Shown: positions 35,408 through 44,090 of the stretch, piece by piece
How positions within the stretch are numbered: the stretch's first letter is position 1
How the letters are laid out: each line of letters starts with the position of its first letter
Source of the DNA: CAYJEQ01 sp964369235
GTDB taxonomy: Bacteria > Bacillota > Clostridia > Oscillospirales > Ruminococcaceae
Reading direction: 5' to 3'
DNA length: 64,000 bases
NCBI GenBank assembly: GCA_964369235.1
Contig: CAYJEQ010000004.1
Location: 19,751-83,750 of the forward strand
Translations under genes and position numbers: made by a program
The notes under the pieces: model-generated
Databases searched by the model: none
What the model was told of the DNA's origin: nothing
Seen by the model: the letters and a program-made list of their open reading frames with translations, nothing else

Positions 35408-36568
35408 ATGACAACTAAGGAAAAACTTTTAAAAATATTATATATTATTTTAAGTGTGGTAACAGCTATACTAGCTAATATGGCGCTGTTTATGCTCCAT
35501 TACATGGCATTAGTTCCACTGGCTTTTAACGATACAGGCTCAACATATATGCCTATACTACAGCTTTTAGGTACTATGGCGTTTTGTATATCGCCACTTG
35601 CCATTGCTTTAATAGCCATAGGTATTTTAATCAAAAAAATTATTAAGCAATTCTCCTTTATCTCTTACAGTGTAGTTGTAGGGATTGTGGTGGTGTTTTA
35701 TATATTCCAGTATATAAATATGTATCAGCCTGATAATATAATTACTGCAACCATAACTAATAAAGAAAATAAAGACCATTATAGCCAGTTAGTAGAAGAT
35801 ACAAAGCTTTACAGCGAGGCAGTAGCTACAGGACAGCTGGTTTTTAAGAGGGATACTGGTAATGGTAGTATAGCTATAGTTGGACAAGGAGAAGATTATT
35901 ATATTCACTACAATGGAGACATAGGAGAATATATAATTAAACCTTACTCAAACCCTAATGGTGAAGGATATACCTACGCTGCAGAGCCTCTATTTGCTAT
36001 AGATGGACCAGTGGAGCTGATTATTAACAATAATTTTATGTCATTTACAGTAAATGGAGTGGTATATGAGATACCCTATATAGACATTATCAGTGAGCCT
36101 GTTAAGGTAGAGGAGAAAAACACCCTACAGGTTGAGCATAAATTCCTATCCACTATAATGAAAGGTGTGCTAAATGATTTAACCCAGCCTACTGGAGATG
36201 GCCAGTATCAGATAAGAGATCATGAGATATCCCCAGAGGATTTCACCATAAAATTAGATGAAGGTGAGATACTAAATATAATAGTAGAGCAAAATAATCC
36301 AAATCTAGGCGAAGATGCTTATGATAGAATAGATCAGATTGCCTATATGTATAATGGCGAGTTTGCCTTAAGGACTAGTATATTGGTAACTAAAGAATAC
36401 AATGCTTCCAGTATTCACACAGCTATAGAGGGTGTAATAGAAAGGGAATATGACCCAGCAGATGGAGTAGAGTATATAGAGGTATATATATCTAGTCACT
36501 CCCAGAGGCTTATGGACTATCTACCATGTAGTAATACAATAAAAGTTCCTATATCAGATTATCAATAG
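35408..36568 (+). CDS. Hypothetical membrane-anchored protein
   Basis: This 386-residue protein is not recognised. It has three membrane segments (about 10-35, 45-70 and 80-105), then a mostly beta, acidic extracytoplasmic part with no known motif. ATG 35408 follows AAGAGGTA. It stands alone, followed by a near-perfect dyad that may be a terminator or an operator for the downstream helicase. No close function can be proposed. Confidence 0.7.
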   Translation: MTTKEKLLKILYIILSVVTAILANMALFMLHYMALVPLAFNDTGSTYMPILQLLGTMAFCISPLAIALIAIGILIKKIIKQFSFISYSVVVGIVVVFYIFQYINMYQPDNIITATITNKENKDHYSQLVEDTKLYSEAVATGQLVFKRDTGNGSIAIVGQGEDYYIHYNGDIGEYIIKPYSNPNGEGYTYAAEPLFAIDGPVELIINNNFMSFTVNGVVYEIPYIDIISEPVKVEEKNTLQVEHKFLSTIMKGVLNDLTQPTGDGQYQIRDHEISPEDFTIKLDEGEILNIIVEQNNPNLGEDAYDRIDQIAYMYNGEFALRTSILVTKEYNASSIHTAIEGVIEREYDPADGVEYIEVYISSHSQRLMDYLPCSNTIKVPISDYQ

Positions 36569-36602
36569 AAAATTATTTGGTATTTTTTCTCAAATTTTCC
36601 GA

Positions 36603-36633
36603 GGCTATTTTAAGCAAAATTGCTAAAATAGCC
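36603..36633. promoter_or_regulatory. Dyad directly upstream of the helicase promoter
   Basis: GGCTATTTTAAGC pairs with GCTAAAATAGCC with one bulged A, ending at the base before the -35 box. It may terminate the upstream gene or act as a regulator site. Confidence 0.5.
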
Positions 36634-36662
36634 TTGACATAATACAAAACAGCTGATATAAT
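36634..36662 (+). promoter_or_regulatory. Consensus promoter of the DEAD-box helicase gene
   Basis: TTGACA (36634-36639), a 17-nt spacer and TATAAT (36657-36662) match the sigma-A consensus perfectly. Transcription should begin near 36669, leaving a leader of about 150 nt. Confidence 0.88.
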
Positions 36663-36675
36663 AGGAAGGTAAATC

Positions 36676-36780
36676 TATCTGTCTCTAAAAACGCGCTCTT
36701 TTATCGAGGATGGTCATCCTCGTTTTTTTATTGCAAAAATGCATGAAAGTAACTGTGGTGTATGCGTCTAAAGGCAGATA
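36676..36780 (+). terminator. Attenuator-like leader of the DEAD-box helicase gene
   Basis: An intrinsic terminator CGAGGATG-GT-CATCCTCG with seven T follows (36705-36729) only about 40 nt after the predicted start, still before the gene. TATCTGTC (36676-36683) can pair with GGCAGATA (36773-36780) around it, and GCATG...TATGC forms another stem. The layout suggests premature termination control; the controlling signal is unknown. Confidence 0.7.
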
Positions 36781-36819
36781 AAAATAATATTTAATAAGCC
36801 TTAAGGCAAAAGGAGATCA

Positions 36820-38646
36820 ATGGAACTTTTAAAATTCACAGAACTATCACTAACACCAAAGATGATGAGCGCAATCGAAGAGATGGGATTTGAAACATCA
36901 ACAGAGATTCAGACAAAAGCAATACCTCTAATTCGTGAGGGTGTTGATGTAATCGGTAAATCACAGACTGGTACAGGTAAAACAATGGCGTTTTCCATTC
37001 CAGCAGTTGAGATTATCGACACTAAGGAAACAAAGCCAACAGTACAGGTACTTGTACTATGCCCAACTAGAGAGCTAGCACAGCAGGCTTGTGAAGAGAT
37101 TAAGAAACTAACTAAGTTTATCCCTGGCATTAATGCTGCTGAGGTTTACGGTGGTGCTTCAATGGAGCGTCAGATTATGAAGCTAAAAAGAGCTAACATA
37201 GTTGTAGGTACACCTGGTAGAATTATGGACCACCTAGAAAGAAGAACACTTAAGCTAGGCAACCTAAAGATGGTTGTACTAGACGAAGCAGATGAAATGC
37301 TAAACATGGGCTTTAAGGAAGATGTAGAGTCCATTCTAAAAAATACACCGGAAGCAAAGCAGACAGTATTATTCTCTGCAACAATGCCTCCAGCAATTAT
37401 GGCACTAACAAAGCAGTTCCAGCGTCAGCCACACCTAGTAGAGGTAAGCAAGAAGCAGGTAACACTTGACAATATTACACAGAAGTATGTAGATGTAGCA
37501 ATGGGCAGAAAGATGGACGCTCTACATCTAATGATGAGATACTATGCACCAGCACTAACAATGGTATTCTGTAATACTAAGGCTATGGTTGATGATATTG
37601 CACAGTTCTTAAAAGACAATGGTTTTGCAGCAGAAGGTCTACATGGTGACATGAAGCAGGCTGTTAGAACTAAGGTACTAGATGATTTTAAAAAGGGTAG
37701 AACGTCTATCCTAATTGCAACTGATGTAGCTGCTCGTGGTATTGATGTAAACAACATCGAGTATGTAATTAACTACGATGTACCACAGAACAACGAATAC
37801 TATGTTCACCGTATTGGTAGAACAGGTAGAGCTGGTAAAACAGGTACAGCTATTACAATCTGTTCTGGTAAGCGTCAGGTATTCGTACTAAGAAACATTG
37901 CAAAAATGCTAAAATCCAACATTGATTCTATGACTCTACCAAAGGCAGAGCAGATTTTAGAGAAGATTGCTCTAAATCAGGTTGAATCTGTTGAAAATAT
38001 ACTAACAGAAGAGTTAAACCCAGTATATGGCGATATGCTAAACACACTTCTAAGCAAAGGTCATTCTCTACACACAGTTGCACAGGCAGTGCTACAGCTT
38101 CACTTTGGCAAATCTATGCCAACACTAGAAGATGTTGCAACCTACACAGCTAAGAGTGATAGAGGTGAAAGTAGGGACAGAGGTGATAGAGGTGATAGAA
38201 GATCATCTGGTGGTATGGTTACATCTAGCCCAGCAGAAAGTGGCTACACTAAGATTCTACTAACAGTTGGTAGAAGTGGCAGAGTAGCACCTAACCACAT
38301 CGTTGGTGCAATCACCGAGCGTACAAATCTAAGAGGAAACCAGATTGGTAAAATCGAAATCTACGATGACAACTCTCTAGTTTCTCTACCATCTGATATG
38401 GTAAACGATCTACTAGATCAGCTACAGGGACTAAAAATCTGTGGTAAGCCAACTCAGGCTACAATGGCTACTGAAGGCATGTCCTTTAGCAGTGGCACTG
38501 TAAGAAGAAATGACAGAGGCGGCAAGAAGTCATACAATGACGATAGAGGCAGAAAGTCTGGATATAAAGACGATAGAAAATCCCGTTTCTTTGGTGGCAA
38601 AGGCAAAAGTGGCGGCGGTAGATCATCTAGAAAAGATAGCTTCTAA
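36820..38646 (+). CDS. DEAD-box RNA helicase (DeaD/CsdA type)
   Basis: The helicase remodels RNA, probably in ribosome assembly or cold adaptation. The 608-residue protein has the Q motif region (EIQTKAIPLI), SQTGTGKT (motif I), PTRELAQQ, GTPGR, DEAD (II), SAT (III), and HRIGRTGRAG (VI). After a helical dimerisation-like region it has a DbpA/CsdA RNA-binding domain (about 470-545, ILLTVGRSGRVAPNHIVGAI) and a Gly/Arg/Ser/Lys-rich tail. Codon use is strongly biased, with many CTA codons, suggesting high expression. The start follows AAAAGGAG. Confidence 0.95.
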   Translation: MELLKFTELSLTPKMMSAIEEMGFETSTEIQTKAIPLIREGVDVIGKSQTGTGKTMAFSIPAVEIIDTKETKPTVQVLVLCPTRELAQQACEEIKKLTKFIPGINAAEVYGGASMERQIMKLKRANIVVGTPGRIMDHLERRTLKLGNLKMVVLDEADEMLNMGFKEDVESILKNTPEAKQTVLFSATMPPAIMALTKQFQRQPHLVEVSKKQVTLDNITQKYVDVAMGRKMDALHLMMRYYAPALTMVFCNTKAMVDDIAQFLKDNGFAAEGLHGDMKQAVRTKVLDDFKKGRTSILIATDVAARGIDVNNIEYVINYDVPQNNEYYVHRIGRTGRAGKTGTAITICSGKRQVFVLRNIAKMLKSNIDSMTLPKAEQILEKIALNQVESVENILTEELNPVYGDMLNTLLSKGHSLHTVAQAVLQLHFGKSMPTLEDVATYTAKSDRGESRDRGDRGDRRSSGGMVTSSPAESGYTKILLTVGRSGRVAPNHIVGAITERTNLRGNQIGKIEIYDDNSLVSLPSDMVNDLLDQLQGLKICGKPTQATMATEGMSFSSGTVRRNDRGGKKSYNDDRGRKSGYKDDRKSRFFGGKGKSGGGRSSRKDSF

Positions 38647-38675
38647 TTAGCATAAACTTTAAGTTACAATAAATG

Positions 38676-38765
38676 ATTCTATATCAATTGTTGAAGCACC
38701 TTCCATCGTCCTTGGCGAGGGAAGGTGCTTCATATAATTTTACCCAAACATTTGATAAAGAACCT
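38676..38765. repeat. Palindromic repeat element, copy 3
   Basis: ATTCTATATCAATTG at the left and ATTTGATAAAGAACC at the right bound a palindrome GAAGCACCTTCC (38693-38704) and GGAAGGTGCTTC (38720-38731). The stem differs from copies 1 and 2 but remains paired. It lies between convergent genes. Confidence 0.82.
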
Positions 38766-38827
38766 AAATTATCAGGACTATAGGGATTATCCTTATAGTC
38801 CCTTTTGTTTACCTAATATTAATAATT

Positions 38828-38882
38828 GATGTTCTATATCAAGGCACCACAGATGATTTTACTAAAATATTTATTATAGACC
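38828..38882. repeat. Degenerate, internally deleted palindromic element
   Basis: GTTCTATATCAAGGCACC, then ATGATTTTACTAAAATATTT and TATAGACCC resemble both ends of the element with most of the central palindrome lost. It is 64 nt from copy 3, so this spot was targeted or duplicated twice. Confidence 0.5.
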
Positions 38883-38892
38883 CATAATAAAA

Positions 38893-38930
38893 CACAGGCT
38901 GAAACTTTTTTAATCTGGTTTCAGCCTGTG
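38893..38930. terminator. Terminator between helicase and sdpI genes
   Basis: CACAGGCTGAAAC pairs perfectly with GTTTCAGCCTGTG. The T-run inside the loop and AT-rich flanks fit a bidirectional terminator for convergent genes. Confidence 0.75.
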
Positions 38931-38958
38931 GTATTATTATTAAATTTTATGTAGCTAA

Positions 38959-39627
38959 TTATTTATCTTTAAGTCCTAGTTTTTTATAGCAGTAGTAGGA
39001 ATAGTACATAGGTACAACTACACATAACATAATGGTGGTATATATTGTAATAGCACCCCACATGCTACTGATAAATATAGAAGTAAATAGGAATATTATA
39101 CCTGCTGCTATAAAGCAGTAACCACCTAGACGATGGGTTTTGTTCCATATACCTTCATCAGCAAGGGTCCACGGGGTTTTAATACCAAAGCTGTAATTCT
39201 GCTTTGCTTTAGGTAGGTTGTTGCCAATATAGATAAATAGTATACCTATAAGAATAGGCATAACAGTGGATACAGATACTATATCAGGGCTGATGGAATT
39301 AGCAATGGTGATACCAAAGATAGCGTTAAAGAATATTAGAATAATAAATCGGCTATTTTTGTAAAAGCCTTTAAACTTATCATAATTCTTCCCCATAGGA
39401 TCTATAGAGGGCATCATACCCATTAGTAGATATATTACCACAACTAATAAAGCTAAAATCCACAGTATCCACTTATCTCCATAGTTTGTAACAGCACCAC
39501 TAAAATCATAGTGTAGTGGCACTTGATCAGGCAGTACCCCATATACTATAGCTAGTATTATAGCTGGGGTAAGCGCCAGTAGTATTAACAGATATTCATA
39601 TAGTTTTTCTTCTGAAATTTTTTTCAT
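38959..39627 (-). CDS. sdpI: SdpI-family membrane protein (immunity/signal type)
   Basis: In B. subtilis SdpI protects against the SdpC toxin and captures the repressor SdpR at the membrane. The ~222-residue protein here has an N-terminal DUF1648 part (VYGVLPDQVPLHYDFSGAVTNYGDKW), about six membrane helices, and the SdpI C-terminal motif SFGIKTPWTLADEGIWNKTHRLGGY. It lies downstream of an sdpR-like gene on the same strand. No SdpC-like toxin is seen nearby, so its role may be sensing another peptide or stress. I chose ATG 39627 after GAAAGGAAAG. Confidence 0.9.
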   Translation of the reverse strand: MKKISEEKLYEYLLILLALTPAIILAIVYGVLPDQVPLHYDFSGAVTNYGDKWILWILALLVVVIYLLMGMMPSIDPMGKNYDKFKGFYKNSRFIILIFFNAIFGITIANSISPDIVSVSTVMPILIGILFIYIGNNLPKAKQNYSFGIKTPWTLADEGIWNKTHRLGGYCFIAAGIIFLFTSIFISSMWGAITIYTTIMLCVVVPMYYSYYCYKKLGLKDK

Positions 39628-39673
39628 ATAAATCTTTCCTTTCATTAGTTTGACATTTATTTTCAAACTTAAC

Positions 39674-39724
39674 TTTCTTTCTTGATGTTTTACATTATCC
39701 TTACCCAGTAAACGCTACAAAACA
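39674..39724 (-). promoter_or_regulatory. Structured leader element, copy 5 (before sdpI)
   Basis: GTTTTGTAG pairs partly with TGTAAAAC, followed by ATCAAGAAAGAAAG. A GTTTGA...TCAAAC hairpin lies after rather than before it. The copy is within an operon, between sdpR and sdpI, and is more diverged. Confidence 0.5.
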
Positions 39725-39732
39725 CAGCACTC

Positions 39733-39999
39733 TTAATTATCAGCTTTAAGCTGATTAAACCAAGTTAACACCTCGTCTAAAACCGATGTAGACAGCTCAT
39801 AGTATATGTATTTACCACGCTTGTCATCAATAATTAGACCTGCTTTTTTTAAGATGGACAGGTGGTGGGACATGGTTGCTCCTGTCATCTCAAAACTTTC
39901 TCCAATCTCACCAGCTGTCAGAGGGCGATCCTTTAGCAGATTGAGTATCTGTCGTCTAGTAGGATCACTAATTGCCTTAATAGTCTGCTGGAAACCCAT
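39733..39999 (-). CDS. sdpR: ArsR-family autorepressor (SdpR-like)
   Basis: The 88-residue winged-helix protein matches SdpR: FQQTIKAISDPTRRQILNLLKDRPLTAGEIGESF and the recognition helix GATMSHHLSILKKAGLI. It has no metal-binding cysteines, as expected for SdpR. It should repress its own operon with sdpI until SdpI sequesters it. Two matching dyads flank its promoter, which supports autorepression. The start follows AAGGAAGGTG. Confidence 0.9.
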   Translation of the reverse strand: MGFQQTIKAISDPTRRQILNLLKDRPLTAGEIGESFEMTGATMSHHLSILKKAGLIIDDKRGKYIYYELSTSVLDEVLTWFNQLKADN

Positions 40000-40034
40000 A
40001 ATACTTCACCTTCCTTATGGTTGTGGTGGATAAC

Positions 40035-40109
40035 ATTTAGATATTTATCTAAATAAAGTATACAATAGTTTAGGGTAAAAGTCAAGTATATTTAGAAATC
40101 TATCTAAAT
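40035..40109 (-). promoter_or_regulatory. sdpRI promoter flanked by two operator dyads
   Basis: On the minus strand TTGACT (complement of 40080-40085) and TATACT (40057-40062) are 17 nt apart. Upstream and downstream lie two copies of ATTTAGAtA-N2-tATCTAAAT: 40035-40054 (perfect palindrome) and 40090-40109 (two mismatches). Their centres are 55 bp apart. This is a clear candidate for SdpR binding at both sides of the promoter. Confidence 0.82.
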
Positions 40110-40218
40110 GTTGTATTGGCTATAATATATATAAGAATTTAATTGACATTACTTTATATATAAACTATAATTTTAAAAGCTGTGATTATGGCTTAACAGA
40201 GAAGGGAAGGTCAGTGTT

Positions 40219-41154
40219 TTGAAGAAAATAATTATACTTATAATTGTAATTAGCCTATGGATATTTCTAATATCCTGCAGTAGTAATAAAAGTTCTGTAG
40301 AGCCTAATATAGGAGAAAATCAAAGTTCAGTGGTGGATAGAGCTTTAGATGATAACGGAGAGCTAGAAGAAATTCAAGAGGAGATGACATTTACAGAGTT
40401 AGTTTTACATGAGGATGAAGACTGCTTTGTAAAAGTTACAGATATAGAGGAAGATGGCTTAGGAGGATATATTTTAAGAATAATTCTAGAGAATAAATCT
40501 GACCATAAAAACTATATTTATAAAATTGAGGATATTTCAGTAGATGGTGTAGAAATCCAAGCTTTATTATTAGTAGAGGTGGTAGCTGGCGAAATAGTTA
40601 ATGAAGATATTTATTTAGAAATAGAGGAGTTTAAAGATAATAATCCACCAAAGTTTTCAGATATTCAAATGAAATTATTATATTACGAAATAATTGCAGA
40701 AAAAGCCCCAAAGGAAATAAATGAGAAATTAGTTAGAATATATCCTTATGGGGAAGAAAACTCAGTGAAATATATTCGAGAGACTAGAGATACTGACAAA
40801 GTAATTATAGATAATGATATGGTTACAGTTATTATTACTGGCTATGAAGAAGGACCAATGTGGTATTATATAAACACATATGTAATTAATAAAACAGATA
40901 AAACATTACAAATAGGCTTAGAGGATACTTTTATAAATGGGTATAAGATTGATGTTAGTGGTGTTAATTTATTAAAGGCTGGTAATTGTGAGTTTAGTAG
41001 CATAACCATATTAAACGACCAGTTAATAGGACATAATATTGAAAATGTAAATGAAGTAAATGGAGCTTTAACAATATCTGAGGTGCATAGTTTAGAGCTA
41101 AATAATTTCAGGGTAGATGAGATTTATAGAGGTGATATAACAATAAATCCTTAA
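40219..41154 (+). CDS. Hypothetical lipoprotein
   Basis: The 311-residue protein begins at TTG 40219 after GAAGGGAAGG. It has a signal sequence and lipobox LISC, so it should be attached to the outer face of the membrane. The body is acidic and seems to form two similar beta domains (about 60-165 and 190-305), each with an Asn/Lys-rich 'I.L...' segment (ILENKSDHKNYIYKI and YVINKTDKTLQIGL), reminiscent of immunoglobulin-like modules. I do not recognise a function. Confidence 0.72.
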   Translation: MKKIIILIIVISLWIFLISCSSNKSSVEPNIGENQSSVVDRALDDNGELEEIQEEMTFTELVLHEDEDCFVKVTDIEEDGLGGYILRIILENKSDHKNYIYKIEDISVDGVEIQALLLVEVVAGEIVNEDIYLEIEEFKDNNPPKFSDIQMKLLYYEIIAEKAPKEINEKLVRIYPYGEENSVKYIRETRDTDKVIIDNDMVTVIITGYEEGPMWYYINTYVINKTDKTLQIGLEDTFINGYKIDVSGVNLLKAGNCEFSSITILNDQLIGHNIENVNEVNGALTISEVHSLELNNFRVDEIYRGDITINP

Positions 41155-41174
41155 GTATATATTAGAATACTTAT

Positions 41175-41255
41175 TAAATATTTAGGTGAAATTTTATTGG
41201 GGTACCTTCCCTTGCTATCAGCGAGAGGATGTACACCAATAATTATTAAAGAACA
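41175..41255. repeat. Palindromic repeat element, copy 4 (reverse orientation, degenerate)
   Basis: AAATATTTAGGTGAAATTTT and then TTGGGGTACCTTCCC match the element's right end read in reverse, and ACACCAATAATT...AAAGAAC matches its reversed left end. The stem has several mismatches. It lies between convergent genes. Confidence 0.6.
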
Positions 41256-41291
41256 AGTATTAAATTATTATGCTATCTAAAGTAAGTATTA

Positions 41292-43007
41292 TTAAAACTC
41301 CCACTCTTTAAACTTACCTATTAACTCAACTCTCTTTACCTTTTGTTTTTCTGCGTTAATAGCAATAATAATAAGGGTTGTACCTGCAATTAGTAGGTAT
41401 ACAAGCCATGATAGATTAAACCAAAATTCTCTACTAATATAGAAACCTAGAATAACCATGGTAACTAGGGATAGGGATAACCATCTAATTCTTTTTATAA
41501 AGAAGGAATACAAGAATAGTATAAGCATAGCACCACCAAGAAGTAAGCTACTGATAATATGCTCATATATCAGAAGATTAACTCCTAGATAAATGGTGGT
41601 AGCGATACCGAAACCATAGCCGATTTTATCATAAGGGGTAAATTTGTTAATAAGAAGAATTGCTGTTAAAATCATAAGACCGAGGATTTCTTCTTTATAT
41701 CCAGTAGGATATCTAAAGAAGGGCTGCACATTCCAGAGAAAATAAGCCATTACAGTAGCCATAATAAGGCTAAAGTGGTCGAGAATTTTACCTTGACGAC
41801 GGTAAAACTGTAGGAAGTATATGGTGGATAAAACCACACTAACAAAATCCATCTCACTACTATGATTACCACCTAGTATAAATCCCATAATGGCAGTTAT
41901 AGCATAGACATTAACCATTAATGGCTTTACTGTAATAATGGATTTATTGTAAAGCCTTCCTATTATTATAAATAGTACACCCAGTGTCATAGAAACTATG
42001 GAGGCTGTAAAACTATTAGTCATATCATAACTATCAAATAAGCCGTATATCACAAAGAAAGCAAAGAAGTTTATTCCTACAATAACATGCTTTTTCATAT
42101 AGAATATAATTAGATTAGAAACTATAGTATATACTAAAATCATTACAAATTCTTCATTTATTATGGAGGAGAAAAATAGCACTATATAGCTAATATATGT
42201 AGCAGCACCACCGAGAATATCCATCTCTTTGTGGCGATTTGTAAGTTTTTTTGGAATTACAATAACACCGAGAGATAGTAGGGCAGTAATAAATATTAAG
42301 CTGTGAATATCTGTAACTAAATTCAGTGCATATAAACTTAGTGCTGGGGTAATTAGTAGCTTAATATAAAGCAGGATACGATAGTATATATTTTCTCTTT
42401 TTAGGTAGTAGATAAACACTGATAGCCATAGGGTGATAATACTAATACCTTTAAGCTCGTATAGGTAGTTACTTACAACCATATTAATAGTAAAAAGTAT
42501 ACTTATTGTAGAGCTAGAAAGCTGTATAAACTGCCATTTGCTTTTAACCGAGGCCATAAACAGAGCAAAAAGCACAGTTGCAGTAATTAGAGAATGTATA
42601 CGAGGGTTAAGGGTGAAGTGTGCTGAAAGATTAATGGTAAAAAACACTGCTGACAGGGTCCACCCAGAGGAAGCTAAAGACTTAATAGTACCCGTTAATT
42701 TAGGGAAAAACTCACTGTAATCAGCAACATAATCTAGATAGCAGATAACCATAACCATAATGGAGGTTAGGGTAGCAATATTATCAAAACGATACCCTGT
42801 TATTATGGCATGTAAGATAAATATTATAGTGTAAAATATAGGTGCTATCCTAAATATAGCAAGGGCAGTAATGGAGGAAAAATTTATTTTAAATAATTTA
42901 CTGCTAAAGTAATATAGTAGATATATTACAAAAGAAGAAGTAGATATAATCTCTCCATAATTATCAAAGCTAAAGGTTATATTTATGTTAAGTAGTAGCA
43001 CCATCAT
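41292..43007 (-). CDS. Large polytopic membrane protein, C-terminal part (interrupted by an assembly gap)
   Basis: About 570 residues with some fifteen to twenty membrane helices and short loops, with no catalytic motif. It most likely joins, across a 10-N gap, to the upstream part ending at 43020, making one protein of roughly 890 residues. The arrangement of a Pro-rich N-terminal cytoplasmic segment and many helices resembles DUF2157/DUF2339-type proteins. Function is unknown. It ends in KVKRVELIGKFKEWEF. Confidence 0.65.
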   Translation of the reverse strand: MMVLLLNINITFSFDNYGEIISTSSFVIYLLYYFSSKLFKINFSSITALAIFRIAPIFYTIIFILHAIITGYRFDNIATLTSIMVMVICYLDYVADYSEFFPKLTGTIKSLASSGWTLSAVFFTINLSAHFTLNPRIHSLITATVLFALFMASVKSKWQFIQLSSSTISILFTINMVVSNYLYELKGISIITLWLSVFIYYLKRENIYYRILLYIKLLITPALSLYALNLVTDIHSLIFITALLSLGVIVIPKKLTNRHKEMDILGGAATYISYIVLFFSSIINEEFVMILVYTIVSNLIIFYMKKHVIVGINFFAFFVIYGLFDSYDMTNSFTASIVSMTLGVLFIIIGRLYNKSIITVKPLMVNVYAITAIMGFILGGNHSSEMDFVSVVLSTIYFLQFYRRQGKILDHFSLIMATVMAYFLWNVQPFFRYPTGYKEEILGLMILTAILLINKFTPYDKIGYGFGIATTIYLGVNLLIYEHIISSLLLGGAMLILFLYSFFIKRIRWLSLSLVTMVILGFYISREFWFNLSWLVYLLIAGTTLIIIAINAEKQKVKRVELIGKFKEWEF

Positions 43008-43009
43008 AA

Positions 43010-43019
43010 NNNNNNNNNN
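43010..43019. other. Assembly gap (10 N) within a membrane-protein gene
   Basis: Ten N interrupt what is otherwise a continuous run of hydrophobic coding sequence on the minus strand, so the two flanking frames are probably one gene. Confidence 0.9.
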
Positions 43020-43971
43020 CTCCTTTAATTATCTGGATGGTAGCATAGATAAGACCGTATAGATACACTGCACCACGGGATAAACCACTGCTACTGGTTA
43101 TATTGTGGGTAAGTAGATAGATGGTGGATATTTGGGTGATTATAGATATAAAGAAGAAATACCGTTCTTCATAGAGCTTATGGCCTAGTATAGATGATAA
43201 TAGGAATATAAGTGATATAGATAATGCTATAGTGTCGAAATTTTCAAAACTGTAATAACTACCTAAAAGCTGAAAATATCCTATAGTAAGTACAGTAGCC
43301 CCAGAGAATATAGTCCCTAAATTATAAAGGGATACACTGGTAATCCTCAGACTATCCTTAGTGGATAAAGCCCCTACAAAAAGCCCAATAGAAAGCATAG
43401 TAAGTGTAATTACCCTAAATATATCATTCATAAGAAGCCATGTTGATGTACCTAAAATCAGTGCAGCTGGTAGAAGTAAAATTATACCAGCAGTCATGGT
43501 GTATTTAATGGTTTTAGCGTTTTTCTGTTTGCTCTTATCTCTAGAGGAATTAGCAGTTACAGGTGGGGTAGGTGGCTTATAATATGTTTCTGACTGATTA
43601 TTAATAGGCTGGCTTATAGTTGTATTGTCCCTTACAGCATCTACACTGGCAGTAGCCACCGGAATATATTCATCTGTAGTTTTACTAGGACTACTAGAGG
43701 AAGGAGCTGCATTATTCACATAGGGTATAGGGGGGATGGGTGGTTTAGGTATTGGTGGGCTTGGGATATTGCTAGTGGGTTTATATTTGTGTATATCCTC
43801 AGCAGTAGCCTCTACACTGGTATCTGACTTAGGGATAGGATTATATCCAGGTGTTGTTTTATAGTGGTATAGTTCGTCTTTAAGCTTATTTTTGCTAATT
43901 GTTACGATTATACTATAGGGTATTAGAATAAATGGTAGTATCATCCAAACAATTACTAATGTTAAAGCCAT
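43020..43971 (-). CDS. Large polytopic membrane protein, N-terminal part
   Basis: About 317 residues from ATG 43971 (after AAGGAGG) to the gap. It starts with one membrane helix (about 3-25), then a cytoplasmic linker (about 30-155) very rich in Pro, Ser and Thr (PPIPKPPIPPIPY, YKPPTPPVTANSS), then about six helices (from 165). Linkers like this usually bind SH3-like partners or are unstructured spacers. It continues in the 41292-43007 part. I do not recognise a specific function. Confidence 0.65.
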
Positions 43972-44090
43972 TAAATCAATCCTCCTTGTTAATGTATTAT
44001 AGTTTAGTCATATGGTGATTTCAGATGACTTGCTTTGGTTATATTGTGACAAGTGAGCAGATGATAAAGGATTATTTTATTAGTAAGCAA

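Noticed and set aside
42988..43020. Separate start of the 571-residue membrane protein at 43007
   Set aside because: The ATG lies right at the N gap with no visible ribosome-binding site; one gene interrupted by the gap explains both halves.
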